Part shown: positions 33,901-41,259 of the stretch, piece by piece
Numbering within the stretch: position 1 is the first letter of the stretch
How the letters are laid out: each line of letters opens with the position of its first letter
NCBI GenBank assembly: GCA_015056625.1
Contig: SVFY01000016.1
Location: 1 to 64,000, forward strand
Length of the DNA: 64,000 bases
Origin: Butyrivibrio sp.
GTDB lineage: Bacteria > Bacillota > Clostridia > Lachnospirales > Lachnospiraceae
Direction: 5' to 3'
The notes under the pieces: generated by a model
What the model saw: the letters and a program-made list of their open reading frames with translations, nothing else
What the model was told of the DNA's origin: nothing
The model's database searches: none
Position numbers and translations under genes: made by a program

Positions 33901-36900
33901 TCTCATTAAGGTCAATACCGTATTTTTTAGCAATGTAGTTCTTGGCATACTCATGGACGGTGAGTAAAAAATCTTCAAGAGCTTCCCTGTCTTTTTCCTC
34001 CTCAAAAACCTTTTTAAGATCCGGGGATCTATTTATAAGCTGGTTATAGGAAAGCAATTTAAGTGTAGCATCCGCAAAAAACTCTCCGCCATTTTCAGAT
34101 ATTTTCTTCTCAATCCAGTTTTCAAGTTCTTTTTTATATGCCTCCTTGCCAGCTTCATCAAGCTTATCTGCTTTTGGAATAGGCGGAATATCTTCTTTCT
34201 TCCAGGTGTTTTTGGTTTCCTCATCAATCATGGACTTGATGACAGCCTGATTTTGCTGCTTTATCTTTGCACTGTCTTTTTTCTTGTCATCGATCTTTTC
34301 CCAGGCCTTAAGCCACTTAAGATTCCACTCATGATTTGCCATATTCTGCTTATCATTATATGGCTTATAATTTTCATCAAAACTAACAGGGCGCATTATA
34401 TAAGCCGCTGTTCTGTCCAAAGATTTAGCTGAATCCTTTTTATCAAAAAGAGTGGATTTGTTAAGAAGTTCCACATATTCAGGGCAATACTTCATGGCAT
34501 AAACGGTATTGTAGCCTTTTAAAAACTTAATGGCATCATTCTTAAGGCCAGGATTTATCTTTTTATATTTGGCAATCTTGGCTTTGTCTATAATGTGATA
34601 TGCAGGCTCATTTTTTATGATATTCCTATTCTCTTTGATTACATTCTTATTTTCGCTAGCCTTGGTTACTTTCGTTTTATTTTGAGCCTTTACCTCCTTC
34701 TCAAAGGTATAATCCGTCTTTTTGCTGATTACATCCTTGTTATTCTTGTATATGTCGGTTATTACCCCAATTATGCTTTCATAGACCGTTTTATTTTTTT
34801 CGGTATGCTCAATGCGTGTAGCCTCATCCAATACGCCCATTTCTACAGTGGGCTGCTCAATGGCTATTCCATAAGTATTTTCCAAATAATTTACCAGAGC
34901 ATTTTTTGAAAAATCCACAATATCGCTGATTGCTTTAAACTTCTTGTTTTTTTCAAGGAAATTGCCAACAGAAGGCATTCTCTTCCTTAAATTGTCTATA
35001 CTGGCAGCGCAATTGCTCATATGAATAAAGGTCTTGAGCTGATTGCTGTCAATAAGCTTCTCAAAGTATTTCTCCAATTCATCCTGAAGAACCGCGTTAG
35101 ATTTATTTGCATATTTCTCAAATATATCCAAAAGCTCTCCCGCCGTGTCATATACATGTGGAAGATATTCTGCAACCATGCTTTCTGCTGTTTTTTTATC
35201 TGTTTTTCCATTTTCCCAACACTTAAACCACTTGAGATTCCATTTATGATTCTCTTCATCCTCCTTAGTCAGCGGCTTGCCCTTTTTGTCAAATATGACC
35301 GGTTTCATTATGCACTGCATGGTCCTCTCCATGGTGGAATTATTAAATCCAACATCTCTTATTTCATTGCCGGTCTTTTCAAAGGCTTTTTTATACTCCT
35401 TATTCAGCTTCATTCCTGTGATCTGCTTATTGATCATGTAGGTATTAAAAACACGCCTGTTTATACGAGGCTGTTTTTTATGGTATTCGTTGTACTGTTC
35501 ATCAAACTCATTTGTAAATCTGTAGCTCTTTCCATCCACTTTGTAGTATAAAAAGCCTCTCTCAATCTTCTCTATAAGATCGACCTTTTCAGGTTTTACA
35601 ATATTAATTTCATCATCTTTGAATCCGCTCTTACTGAGATTCTCTTCTATGTCGTCAAGGTTTATCTCCAGAATCTTTTTATTCTTTTTACCCGCCTTCT
35701 TATTTTCCTTCTTTTCTTCTTTCTCGTCTTCTTTGTTTTTGTTATCAAAAAGGTCTACAATATTTTTTACTGCGTTCTTTGCCCCTTCTTTTTGCTCCTG
35801 ATCTGGCTGATCAAGGTTTAAAATGATGTTTTCAGGCTCATTGATTATATTGATCGGCTCATTATTAACAGGCTCAGCAATTACAGGTTCATTATGAACC
35901 TGCTGGGGCTGAACATTATTTATAACCGGTTCCTGCGCGTTTGTGGCATTTATATAAGTCGCATAAGCATTTCTGAGGGCATCATAATACTGCCCCTTTT
36001 GATCTCTACCGTTTTCATCAAAACCAAATTTCCTGCGGCGAGTGACTCTCCCTCCCTGTTTTGTGTACTTATACTGAGGATCCTGTTCAAACTCAAAGCC
36101 ATCGTTTCCATAATCTATCTGGAATTTTCTTCTAAGAGTGAAGTTGATATAATTGTCTACAGCTTCTATATAATTGATCCTGGCCCTGAGCCTTACATCC
36201 TGTGCAATTTCCTGACTGATCGGATCATTGCCCGGATTATTCATAAGATTTCTGTAGTAAAGAAGAGCCCTCTTGGTCATATCGTAGTATGTCCTTAAGT
36301 TCTCCATTATGTACTTCTTGGTTCTGGCACTTCCGTTAAGAACAGCTGCAGACGGAAGAGGAAACTCCTTAAATCTCTTAAGGGCTTCCCTCTCCATGGC
36401 GAGCTTTTCCTCTCCACCTGCATTTTCATATTTTTCATTCCATGTCTTATTCTCCTGCTCTGCCTTTGAGATTACAGGAGCTGGACTGCCATATCCCGTA
36501 AGTACTGACTTTTTAGGCCAGGCATTCATTTTTTGCTGATCCTGAAGAAGCATAAGATTTGTCATCAGGACTGCTCCGTCCATGCTGCAGCCGGGATTCA
36601 TTCGACTATTATCTTTGAAACTTTCATAATTTGCCCTGTACTGAGCCTCATTAAGCCCGTTTTCTTCTCTCCACTTATCATGAGACTTAGGCACATTACC
36701 AGCTATAAGCTTTGTGGCATTTTTAATCTCTTTTTCAACCTTGGAAAGCTCTTTTTTCAGGCTGCGGACCATATTCCGGTCAACCTGCTGTTTACTCTCC
36801 TCAGCCTCTATGAAATTCTCAAGCTGATCCTTTAAAATAAAGTTACAGGATAGCCTTGACCTTCCTATAAGATACTGCTCATGTTTCTTGCTCTGGGCCT

Positions 36901-37390
36901 TGACATAGGCTGTCTTTTCCATGGCAGCTATACGATCATTCATGATTTCCTTGCGGTGTCTGAATTTCGTAAGAGAATCAAGGCCAGAGATATCATCGTT
37001 TTTGTACGCATGGATCTTATCCTGCATATCATGAAACTTTATAGATGCATCCTCTGCCGCCCATTTGCGCTTCTTGGCACTGTGATGGGTGTATTTTTCC
37101 GCATAGGCCTCTGTCTGCCCCCTTGAAGTGCCTATCTGATCAAGCAGCTGATAGCGGCGGCTCTTGGCAGTTGCCATATCTTCATCCTGAAAGTAGTACT
37201 TGGTCCTCATGGCAAAGGCATCAGCTGAATTGTCGCTTACTCTCTGTTTAAAGTGCTCAACTATCTGTTCAGGATCATAGTCAAAAGAAGCTTTATCAAT
37301 ATCAAGACCTTTGTTTATCTGAGCATCTATAAAATCATTCCTTTGCTGCTGGTCTTGTTGTTTTTTTGCATATTCTTCAAATCCTGACAT
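30998..37390 (-). CDS. Giant cytosolic repeat protein, 2130 aa, function unknown
   Basis: I do not recognise this protein. It has no signal peptide, membrane helix or known catalytic motif. It is highly charged, Lys/Glu/Asn rich and largely helical. Five divergent units of about 220-240 residues are visible, starting near residues 627, 937, 1249, 1573 and 1838. Each has a basic helix, then (Y/F)DxxxxPxxxxDxxNHxWN and an aromatic (W/F)xKAW-type stretch. Later come a run ending in P(P/I)xP or similar and a closing helix with KYG-like residues. A weaker sixth unit lies near 230-430. Low-complexity acidic linkers with repeated NIINE-like words join them. The GNAT gene 29 bases upstream is probably co-transcribed. 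A scaffold, a phage-defence component or an effector without a secretion signal are all possible; none is supported directly. Confidence 0.75.
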   Translation of the reverse strand: MSGFEEYAKKQQDQQQRNDFIDAQINKGLDIDKASFDYDPEQIVEHFKQRVSDNSADAFAMRTKYYFQDEDMATAKSRRYQLLDQIGTSRGQTEAYAEKYTHHSAKKRKWAAEDASIKFHDMQDKIHAYKNDDISGLDSLTKFRHRKEIMNDRIAAMEKTAYVKAQSKKHEQYLIGRSRLSCNFILKDQLENFIEAEESKQQVDRNMVRSLKKELSKVEKEIKNATKLIAGNVPKSHDKWREENGLNEAQYRANYESFKDNSRMNPGCSMDGAVLMTNLMLLQDQQKMNAWPKKSVLTGYGSPAPVISKAEQENKTWNEKYENAGGEEKLAMEREALKRFKEFPLPSAAVLNGSARTKKYIMENLRTYYDMTKRALLYYRNLMNNPGNDPISQEIAQDVRLRARINYIEAVDNYINFTLRRKFQIDYGNDGFEFEQDPQYKYTKQGGRVTRRRKFGFDENGRDQKGQYYDALRNAYATYINATNAQEPVINNVQPQQVHNEPVIAEPVNNEPINIINEPENIILNLDQPDQEQKEGAKNAVKNIVDLFDNKNKEDEKEEKKENKKAGKKNKKILEINLDDIEENLSKSGFKDDEINIVKPEKVDLIEKIERGFLYYKVDGKSYRFTNEFDEQYNEYHKKQPRINRRVFNTYMINKQITGMKLNKEYKKAFEKTGNEIRDVGFNNSTMERTMQCIMKPVIFDKKGKPLTKEDEENHKWNLKWFKCWENGKTDKKTAESMVAEYLPHVYDTAGELLDIFEKYANKSNAVLQDELEKYFEKLIDSNQLKTFIHMSNCAASIDNLRKRMPSVGNFLEKNKKFKAISDIVDFSKNALVNYLENTYGIAIEQPTVEMGVLDEATRIEHTEKNKTVYESIIGVITDIYKNNKDVISKKTDYTFEKEVKAQNKTKVTKASENKNVIKENRNIIKNEPAYHIIDKAKIAKYKKINPGLKNDAIKFLKGYNTVYAMKYCPEYVELLNKSTLFDKKDSAKSLDRTAAYIMRPVSFDENYKPYNDKQNMANHEWNLKWLKAWEKIDDKKKDSAKIKQQNQAVIKSMIDEETKNTWKKEDIPPIPKADKLDEAGKEAYKKELENWIEKKISENGGEFFADATLKLLSYNQLINRSPDLKKVFEEEKDREALEDFLLTVHEYAKNYIAKKYGIDLNEIGDSKVIPEKELVFKNVNYDMMMGAFLEESIDKGTKYKEINKKAAKEKKKEENLNRIIINEEEENLNSINIINEGPVLETKEDRAKEYARLKKLNPEYFTEKAYDYYKKVQKVTDSIENPELVSRFSKAKDKIKFKSTSNANFSRACGALLRFVNYDKNGVPVSKEDKENHAFNKKWVKAWTKDDVKLREEMIKEELPKMLKNISIPDIPDDIAKDLMDPKKQKAAALKAKEIFNNWFEKIMDSDKATEFLFEMKKIVLISNLATEHGDAVNPFLKEHPELDKALMAVGSMNNLITLFFTSKYGFTGKKVHDKSKELIYPKNYEEEQEKNKLVPSIGTYAMFLQDYKKDFPDSRYIDKSTGSVEKEKDEEKDDFFAFIEQQNKERLEKERKEPRKGVKFKLPKEADIEKEYAEFCKKNDRLTKPAFNVYKAYNAVYSTQLNPELLKIHNKAVKKGKIKLTGSNASDDISRIPGALLRKVHYDLKNKPISQEDYENHQWNKEVLTAFEKGNNEKLNEIISQEIPNIYSGIKLPMPPKNAGDKWFGNWIENEFMQDPEKWIDFFRKHIALENLIKESKFAKEIATKDADINAIQTPVTFLSVMTTNYLRINYRVNLEQKGPKIIMECKSSEKETKKYDDNFTIFLKSQIGGYSEALDKVIEANPKNSYLDKESNEDKEFKKYHEADPKFTKDSYKVLKMIRKSNIPEGKDPLARAEFQKFLDMKNEKGSKIKFKGSGSLERDLSLPFKFVEYDEDLQPLTEKDKKNQRANLDYIKAWQNNDQEKIDNFLAEEVPKIFDNIELPPMPTDEESNDIMEANTEGKGFISYSKKIEAFVMKLVKNDTYTHYMNTSDKSLALNTLKNNSDSFKLYLKMNPKVDALFDAIHSVCALAEAIFTKEYHVTKKGPLHDPLGGDVDKWGNKVYRDTFAPNLSALVLNLSTLSKYKDTALGDYIKTKDMTAEHKEMLKEK
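31165..35510 (-). repeat. Five protein-level repeat units within the giant gene
   Basis: Approximate units: 34837-35510, 33855-34580, 32936-33645, 32017-32674 and 31165-31878. The most conserved core of each reads ENHKWNLKW, ANHEWNLKW, ENHAFNKKW, ENHQWNKEV and KNQRANLDY, followed in four of the five by a conserved KAW, KCW or TAF. Each core is preceded by a (Y/F)D plus a few residues and Pro. DNA identity between units is low, so the duplication is old. Boundaries are good to about ten residues. Confidence 0.8.
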
Positions 37391-37419
37391 AACTTTTCTC
37401 CTTTACAGATAAATGATTT

Positions 37420-38244
37420 TTAAAACTCTGCCTCGAAAACCTTCGCTCTTTTTGCCCTTGGAAACAGGTGCCTGGCCAGCTGGTCAGATTCTTCGTTCAT
37501 GGCGTCGAAGATAATATTTGCCTTTGGAAAAAGCATCTCCATCCTGGCTACAGTTGTGTTAAGAAGCTCTATAAGTCCCCTTGGGTACTTGCCATAAAGG
37601 TACATAAGATCCAAATTGCCGTTTGAGAGCTTTCTCATAAAGATAAGGTCCACCAGGTTGTTATTTACATAAACACACTGGCACAGCTCTGGAACACATT
37701 CCTCTTTCCACTTATCGTAGTCAAGGACTGTGTAAGCCTGAGTCCTTGAGAGCATGTTAAGGATCTTTTTCTGCTCGCTTTCCGGTCTGTCAAAAAACTG
37801 TACGATTGAATGCTCGGTTTTAAGAGACTTATGTAGTGAGTCAGAAGATTTAATATCCCCCGAGCTTACATAGAACCTCTCATGGGAATAGCTGGTGGTC
37901 ATATGTTTGCAGGATAAAAAGAATGTGTGTAGAAGCTGATCATCTTCCTTGAACTCAAAGCTGGCTGTCACCGGAAGTATCTCTCCCGACTGAACCACCG
38001 CACGGAGTACCTGATCAACAAGGAAAGTACCTACGCCCTGCCTGCGGACCTTAGGCTCCACATAGAGCCAGTCTATAACATATTCAAATCCCACAGACTG
38101 ATAGGATACTGCACCAAGGATGAAATCATTTTCATCAACTGCAGCCACCGCCACTCTCTTATCAGACAATTCTATGACGTTTGAAAAAACACTTTCAAAA
38201 TACCCCCTGTTATCATCCTCGATAAGAACACAACTTAATTCCAT
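37420..38244 (-). CDS. GNAT-family N-acetyltransferase with C-terminal extension
   Basis: An acetyl-CoA-dependent acetyltransferase fold spans about residues 1-115. The acetyl-CoA pyrophosphate loop is VRRQGVGTFLV (66-76), preceded by the strand YVIDWLYVEPK. A second half of about 150 residues, with RTQAYTVLDYDKWKEECVPEL, resembles a degenerate second GNAT lobe. The substrate is unknown. It ends 29 bases before the giant repeat gene. It could modify that Lys-rich protein, but this is speculation from context only. Confidence 0.8.
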   Translation of the reverse strand: MELSCVLIEDDNRGYFESVFSNVIELSDKRVAVAAVDENDFILGAVSYQSVGFEYVIDWLYVEPKVRRQGVGTFLVDQVLRAVVQSGEILPVTASFEFKEDDQLLHTFFLSCKHMTTSYSHERFYVSSGDIKSSDSLHKSLKTEHSIVQFFDRPESEQKKILNMLSRTQAYTVLDYDKWKEECVPELCQCVYVNNNLVDLIFMRKLSNGNLDLMYLYGKYPRGLIELLNTTVARMEMLFPKANIIFDAMNEESDQLARHLFPRAKRAKVFEAEF

Positions 38245-38267
38245 GATTTTCCCCTATCTTACTTATT

Positions 38268-38296
38268 TTTATACGAATCGGAAAAGAAATTGTCAC
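38268..38296 (-). promoter_or_regulatory. Promoter of the GNAT-giant protein operon
   Basis: On the minus strand, GTGACA (38291-38296) and TATAAA (38268-38273) have a 17-bp spacer. The predicted leader is about 20 bases and contains AGGGGA. Confidence 0.65.
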
Positions 38297-38365
38297 AAAA
38301 TATAATGCACACATATCAATTATCACACTTTTTGCCGCAAAGAAGAATAAACAAATCATAAAAAT

Positions 38366-38400
38366 AATACAAAGACGCTGCCTGCAAAACACAGGCAGCG
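38366..38400 (-). terminator. Intrinsic terminator after uxaB
   Basis: CGCTGCCTG/CAGGCAGCG has a seven-base loop; a T-rich tail (TCTTTGTATTATTTTT) follows on the minus strand. Confidence 0.88.
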
Positions 38401-38428
38401 CCAAACATCAGTATTTATCACTATTAAA

Positions 38429-39928
38429 TTATAGGCAGCTTGCGTAAGCCTTCTCAGCACCCTCGCTGCGGATCATCTTAAGATCCTCCGTAACCTTGTC
38501 AGTAAGACCTTCGATCTTATTAAGGTCCTGATCCCACATCTTCTCATTGCCAAGTACAGCCTTCACAAGGTCTTCCTCGGAATCTCCCTTGTGGTCATAG
38601 AAGAACTCAAGAGCCCATCTGTCATCACTTACTGTGTAAGTATTGCCCTTAGGTCTCTTGCAAACAAGACCTGCATCTGTAAGCTCCTGGATATCATTTG
38701 AATAGAATGCAATGTATGCAGCCAGTGACATTGTAAGGCAAACAGGGAGTTTCCCATTCTTGTCAATGTACTGAAGGAATGATGGCATATTTCTTGCCTT
38801 CCACTTACTTGTTGAGTTAAGTGAGATAGACATGAGCTCATGGTTAACAAATGGATTGTTGAAACGGTCCTTAACTGCTGCTGCAAACTCATTGAGGTCG
38901 TTCTCATCAAGGTGGTCAACCAGTGTAGGAATAACCTCATCGCTCAGCATCTTGTTCATGAAGCCAGAAATTGTTGCGTTCTGCATGCAGTCACGAACGA
39001 TATCCTGTCCTGAAAGGTAAGCGCCAAGAACAAATCCTGTGTGAGCGCCGTTAAGGATACGAACCTTGCGGTGCTTGTATGGCATAACGTCAGGAACAAC
39101 GTGAACGTTAACTCCAGCTTTCTTGAATGGAAGTCTGTCCTCAAGCCCCTCAGGTCCCTCGATGATCCATACACCAAAAATCTCGCCTACATCTATAAGC
39201 TCGTCGTGATAGCCGTTCTCAGCCTCAAGCTTTTCTACTTCCTTAGGATCACGGATCCTTCCTGGAACAATCCTGTCAACAAGTGTTGAGCAGAAAATAT
39301 TGTCATTATTTACCCAGTTCTTAAAGCCGTCCTCAAGTTTCCACTGGTCAATGTACTGATTGACGCACTTAAGGAGCTCTTTTCCGTTGTTATCAATAAG
39401 CTCGCAGGAAAGAACTACGATGCCCTTCTTGCCAGCTTTGTATCTTCTGTAAAGAACCTGTGTGAGTTTACCAGGGAAACTAGCTGCTGGCTGATCATCA
39501 AAATTGCAGGATGGATCATAAGCGATACCAGCCTCAGTTGTGTTAGAAGCAATGATATCTAGATCATCACTCTCAGCGATTTCCATGATCTTGTCATATC
39601 CAGCCTTGTCATATGGATTAAGGCAGCAGTCACAGGCTGAGATAACACGCTTAGCGTCTACCTTCTGTCCGTTCTCGCTTCCTCTAAGATACAGTGTGTA
39701 AAGACCTTCCTGTTTGTTAACAAGGTCTGTAAGTCCCATTGCGATTGGCTGAACAAGAGCAACCTTGCCGTTAAAACCAGCCTTCTCATTGGCAATATCA
39801 AAAAAGTAATCCACAAAGGCACGCATGAAGTTCCCTTCACCAAACTGAAGGACTCTTATAGGTGCATCCTTAAGTACATATCCCTTGTAACCTGACTTCT
39901 CAAGAACATCATAGTTTAATAATTCCAT
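38429..39928 (-). CDS. uxaB: Tagaturonate reductase (altronate oxidoreductase)
   Basis: NAD-dependent enzyme of the mannitol dehydrogenase family that converts tagaturonate to altronate in galacturonate (pectin) breakdown. The N-terminal nucleotide-binding region includes VLQFGEGNFMRAFVDYFFD. The family signatures SNTTEAGIAYD, VDRIVPGRI and KVRILNGAHT are present. Length is 499 aa, typical of UxaB. No other uronate gene is in the window, so it stands alone here. Two 14-bp palindromic operators bracket its promoter region, pointing to LacI-family control. Confidence 0.9.
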   Translation of the reverse strand: MELLNYDVLEKSGYKGYVLKDAPIRVLQFGEGNFMRAFVDYFFDIANEKAGFNGKVALVQPIAMGLTDLVNKQEGLYTLYLRGSENGQKVDAKRVISACDCCLNPYDKAGYDKIMEIAESDDLDIIASNTTEAGIAYDPSCNFDDQPAASFPGKLTQVLYRRYKAGKKGIVVLSCELIDNNGKELLKCVNQYIDQWKLEDGFKNWVNNDNIFCSTLVDRIVPGRIRDPKEVEKLEAENGYHDELIDVGEIFGVWIIEGPEGLEDRLPFKKAGVNVHVVPDVMPYKHRKVRILNGAHTGFVLGAYLSGQDIVRDCMQNATISGFMNKMLSDEVIPTLVDHLDENDLNEFAAAVKDRFNNPFVNHELMSISLNSTSKWKARNMPSFLQYIDKNGKLPVCLTMSLAAYIAFYSNDIQELTDAGLVCKRPKGNTYTVSDDRWALEFFYDHKGDSEEDLVKAVLGNEKMWDQDLNKIEGLTDKVTEDLKMIRSEGAEKAYASCL

Positions 39929-39972
39929 CTGTGATCACCCTCCAAATATCTCTTCTCTTATGGAAGCAGAAA

Positions 39973-39986
39973 TGTAACCGCTTACA
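39973..39986 (-). promoter_or_regulatory. LacI/CcpA-type operator, downstream copy
   Basis: The minus-strand sequence TGTAAGCGGTTACA fits the catabolite-responsive-element pattern TGWNANCGNTNWCA. It lies between the uxaB promoter and start codon. Confidence 0.75.
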
Positions 39987-40018
39987 TTTCATCTTCCTAA
40001 CATGTTTTCCTAATATTT

Positions 40019-40047
40019 GTTATACCAAATTATGTAAGCGTTTACAA
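40019..40047 (-). promoter_or_regulatory. uxaB promoter
   Basis: On the minus strand, TTGTAA (40042-40047) and TATAAC (40019-40024) have a 17-bp spacer. The upstream operator covers most of the -35 and part of the spacer. Confidence 0.7.
40033..40046 (-). promoter_or_regulatory. LacI/CcpA-type operator, promoter copy
   Basis: Plus-strand TGTAAGCGTTTACA is a perfect match to TGWNANCGNTNWCA. Its centre is 60 bp from the downstream copy. Binding here would block the -35. Confidence 0.78.
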
Positions 40048-40074
40048 GTGGATTTTTTAAACATTTTTCAGGAT

Positions 40075-40111
40075 AAAAAAAGACGCCCGAAACCAACAGA
40101 TTTCAAGCGTC
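40075..40111 (-). terminator. Intrinsic terminator after trpS
   Basis: The stem GACGC and GAAA pair with TTTC and GCGTC around a small internal loop. The minus strand then runs into seven T. Confidence 0.8.
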
Positions 40112-40137
40112 CTATAGCTCTTTTTATAAAAAACATA

Positions 40138-41139
40138 TCAAAGCTGATAAAAACCAACCTTCTTGTAAACCTTGCGAAGGGTCTTGTTTGCAATGTAAGA
40201 AGCCTTCTCAGCACCCTCTTTGTAGACATTTTCGAGGTAAGCCTTGTCGCCGATAAGGCGCTTAGCCTCTTCTCTGATAGGAGTAAGTGCCTCAACAACT
40301 GCCTCTCCTACAGCAGGCTTGAACACGCCGTAGCCCTGTCCAGCGAACTCTTTTTCAATCTCCTCAAAGCTCTTGCCTGTAACGGCCCCATAGATATTCA
40401 TAAGGTTTGCTACGCCTGGCTTGTTTTCCTTGTCGTAGCGTACGCAATTCTCCATGTCTGAATCTGTTACTGCTCTCTTGAACTTCTTGCGAATGACATC
40501 AGGCTCATCCATAAGGAATACGCAGCCGTTAGGATCTGACTTGCTCATCTTGTCACCAGGAGTTGTAAGGCCGTAGATCCTTGCGCCAGTCTTGGCAATG
40601 TATGGCTCAGGGATACGGAACACGTCGCCGTAGATGTTGTTGAAACGCTCAGCAATGTTTCTTGTAAGCTCAACGTGCTGCTTCTGATCCTCTCCTACTG
40701 GTACGTAGTGTGGCTGGTACAGAAGGATATCTGCAGCCATAAGTGAAGGATATGTGAAAAGACCTGCGTTGATGTTGTCCTTGTGCTTCTCAGATTTGTC
40801 CTTGAACTGAGTCATACGGGAAAGCTCACCAAACATTGTGTAGCAGTCAAGAACCCATCCAAGCTGAGCGTGTGCAGGAACATGGGACTGGAGGAAAAGA
40901 GTGTTCTTCTCAGGATCAAGTCCACATGCGATATAAAGAGCAAGCATCTCAAGAGAACGTCTTCTAAGTTCCTTGGGATCCTGACGAACTGTTATTGTAT
41001 GAAGGTCAGCCATAAAGTAATAGCACTCGAATTCATTTACACGATCTGCCCAGTTCTTGATGGCTCCCAGATAATTGCCTAAATGCAAATCTCCACTTGG
41101 CTGAATGCCAGAGAGCATTATCTTCTTTTCTGATTCCAT
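40138..41139 (-). CDS. trpS: Tryptophanyl-tRNA synthetase
   Basis: Charges tRNA-Trp. It is a class I synthetase with the HIGH-type motif GDLHLGN near the N-terminus (SGIQPSGDLHLGNY) and the KMSKS motif in GDKMSKSDP. The length of 333 aa is usual. The start at 41139 is fixed by GGAGG 9 bases upstream; the longer open frame runs into the promoter. No T-box leader is present, because the leader is only about 35 bases. Confidence 0.97.
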   Translation of the reverse strand: MESEKKIMLSGIQPSGDLHLGNYLGAIKNWADRVNEFECYYFMADLHTITVRQDPKELRRRSLEMLALYIACGLDPEKNTLFLQSHVPAHAQLGWVLDCYTMFGELSRMTQFKDKSEKHKDNINAGLFTYPSLMAADILLYQPHYVPVGEDQKQHVELTRNIAERFNNIYGDVFRIPEPYIAKTGARIYGLTTPGDKMSKSDPNGCVFLMDEPDVIRKKFKRAVTDSDMENCVRYDKENKPGVANLMNIYGAVTGKSFEEIEKEFAGQGYGVFKPAVGEAVVEALTPIREEAKRLIGDKAYLENVYKEGAEKASYIANKTLRKVYKKVGFYQL

Positions 41140-41179
41140 ACCAAAAAACCTCCGAAAAACCAAATAAATACTAGGTCTA

Positions 41180-41208
41180 ACTATATCAGTAATTGTCGCT
41201 TTAATCAA
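41180..41208 (-). promoter_or_regulatory. trpS promoter
   Basis: On the minus strand, TTGATT (41203-41208) and TATAGT (41180-41185) have a 17-bp spacer. It is divergent from the rqcH promoter in a 120-bp region. Confidence 0.7.
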
Positions 41209-41216
41209 GTAACTTG

Positions 41217-41225
41217 TGGTATACT
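41217..41225 (+). promoter_or_regulatory. rqcH extended -10 promoter
   Basis: TGGTATACT is an extended -10 element with no good -35 at the normal distance. It lies about 35 bases ahead of the rqcH start. Confidence 0.55.
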
Positions 41226-41259
41226 GTATTGAATTCATTTATGTAAAAGAGGCTTTATT

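Noticed and set aside
30998..37390. Phage tape-measure protein
   Set aside because: Length alone fits; no neighbouring phage genes, no hydrophobic segment and a different repeat type.
41140..41259. T-box leader upstream of trpS
   Set aside because: The leader is only about 35 bases and has no T-box sequence or specifier hairpin.
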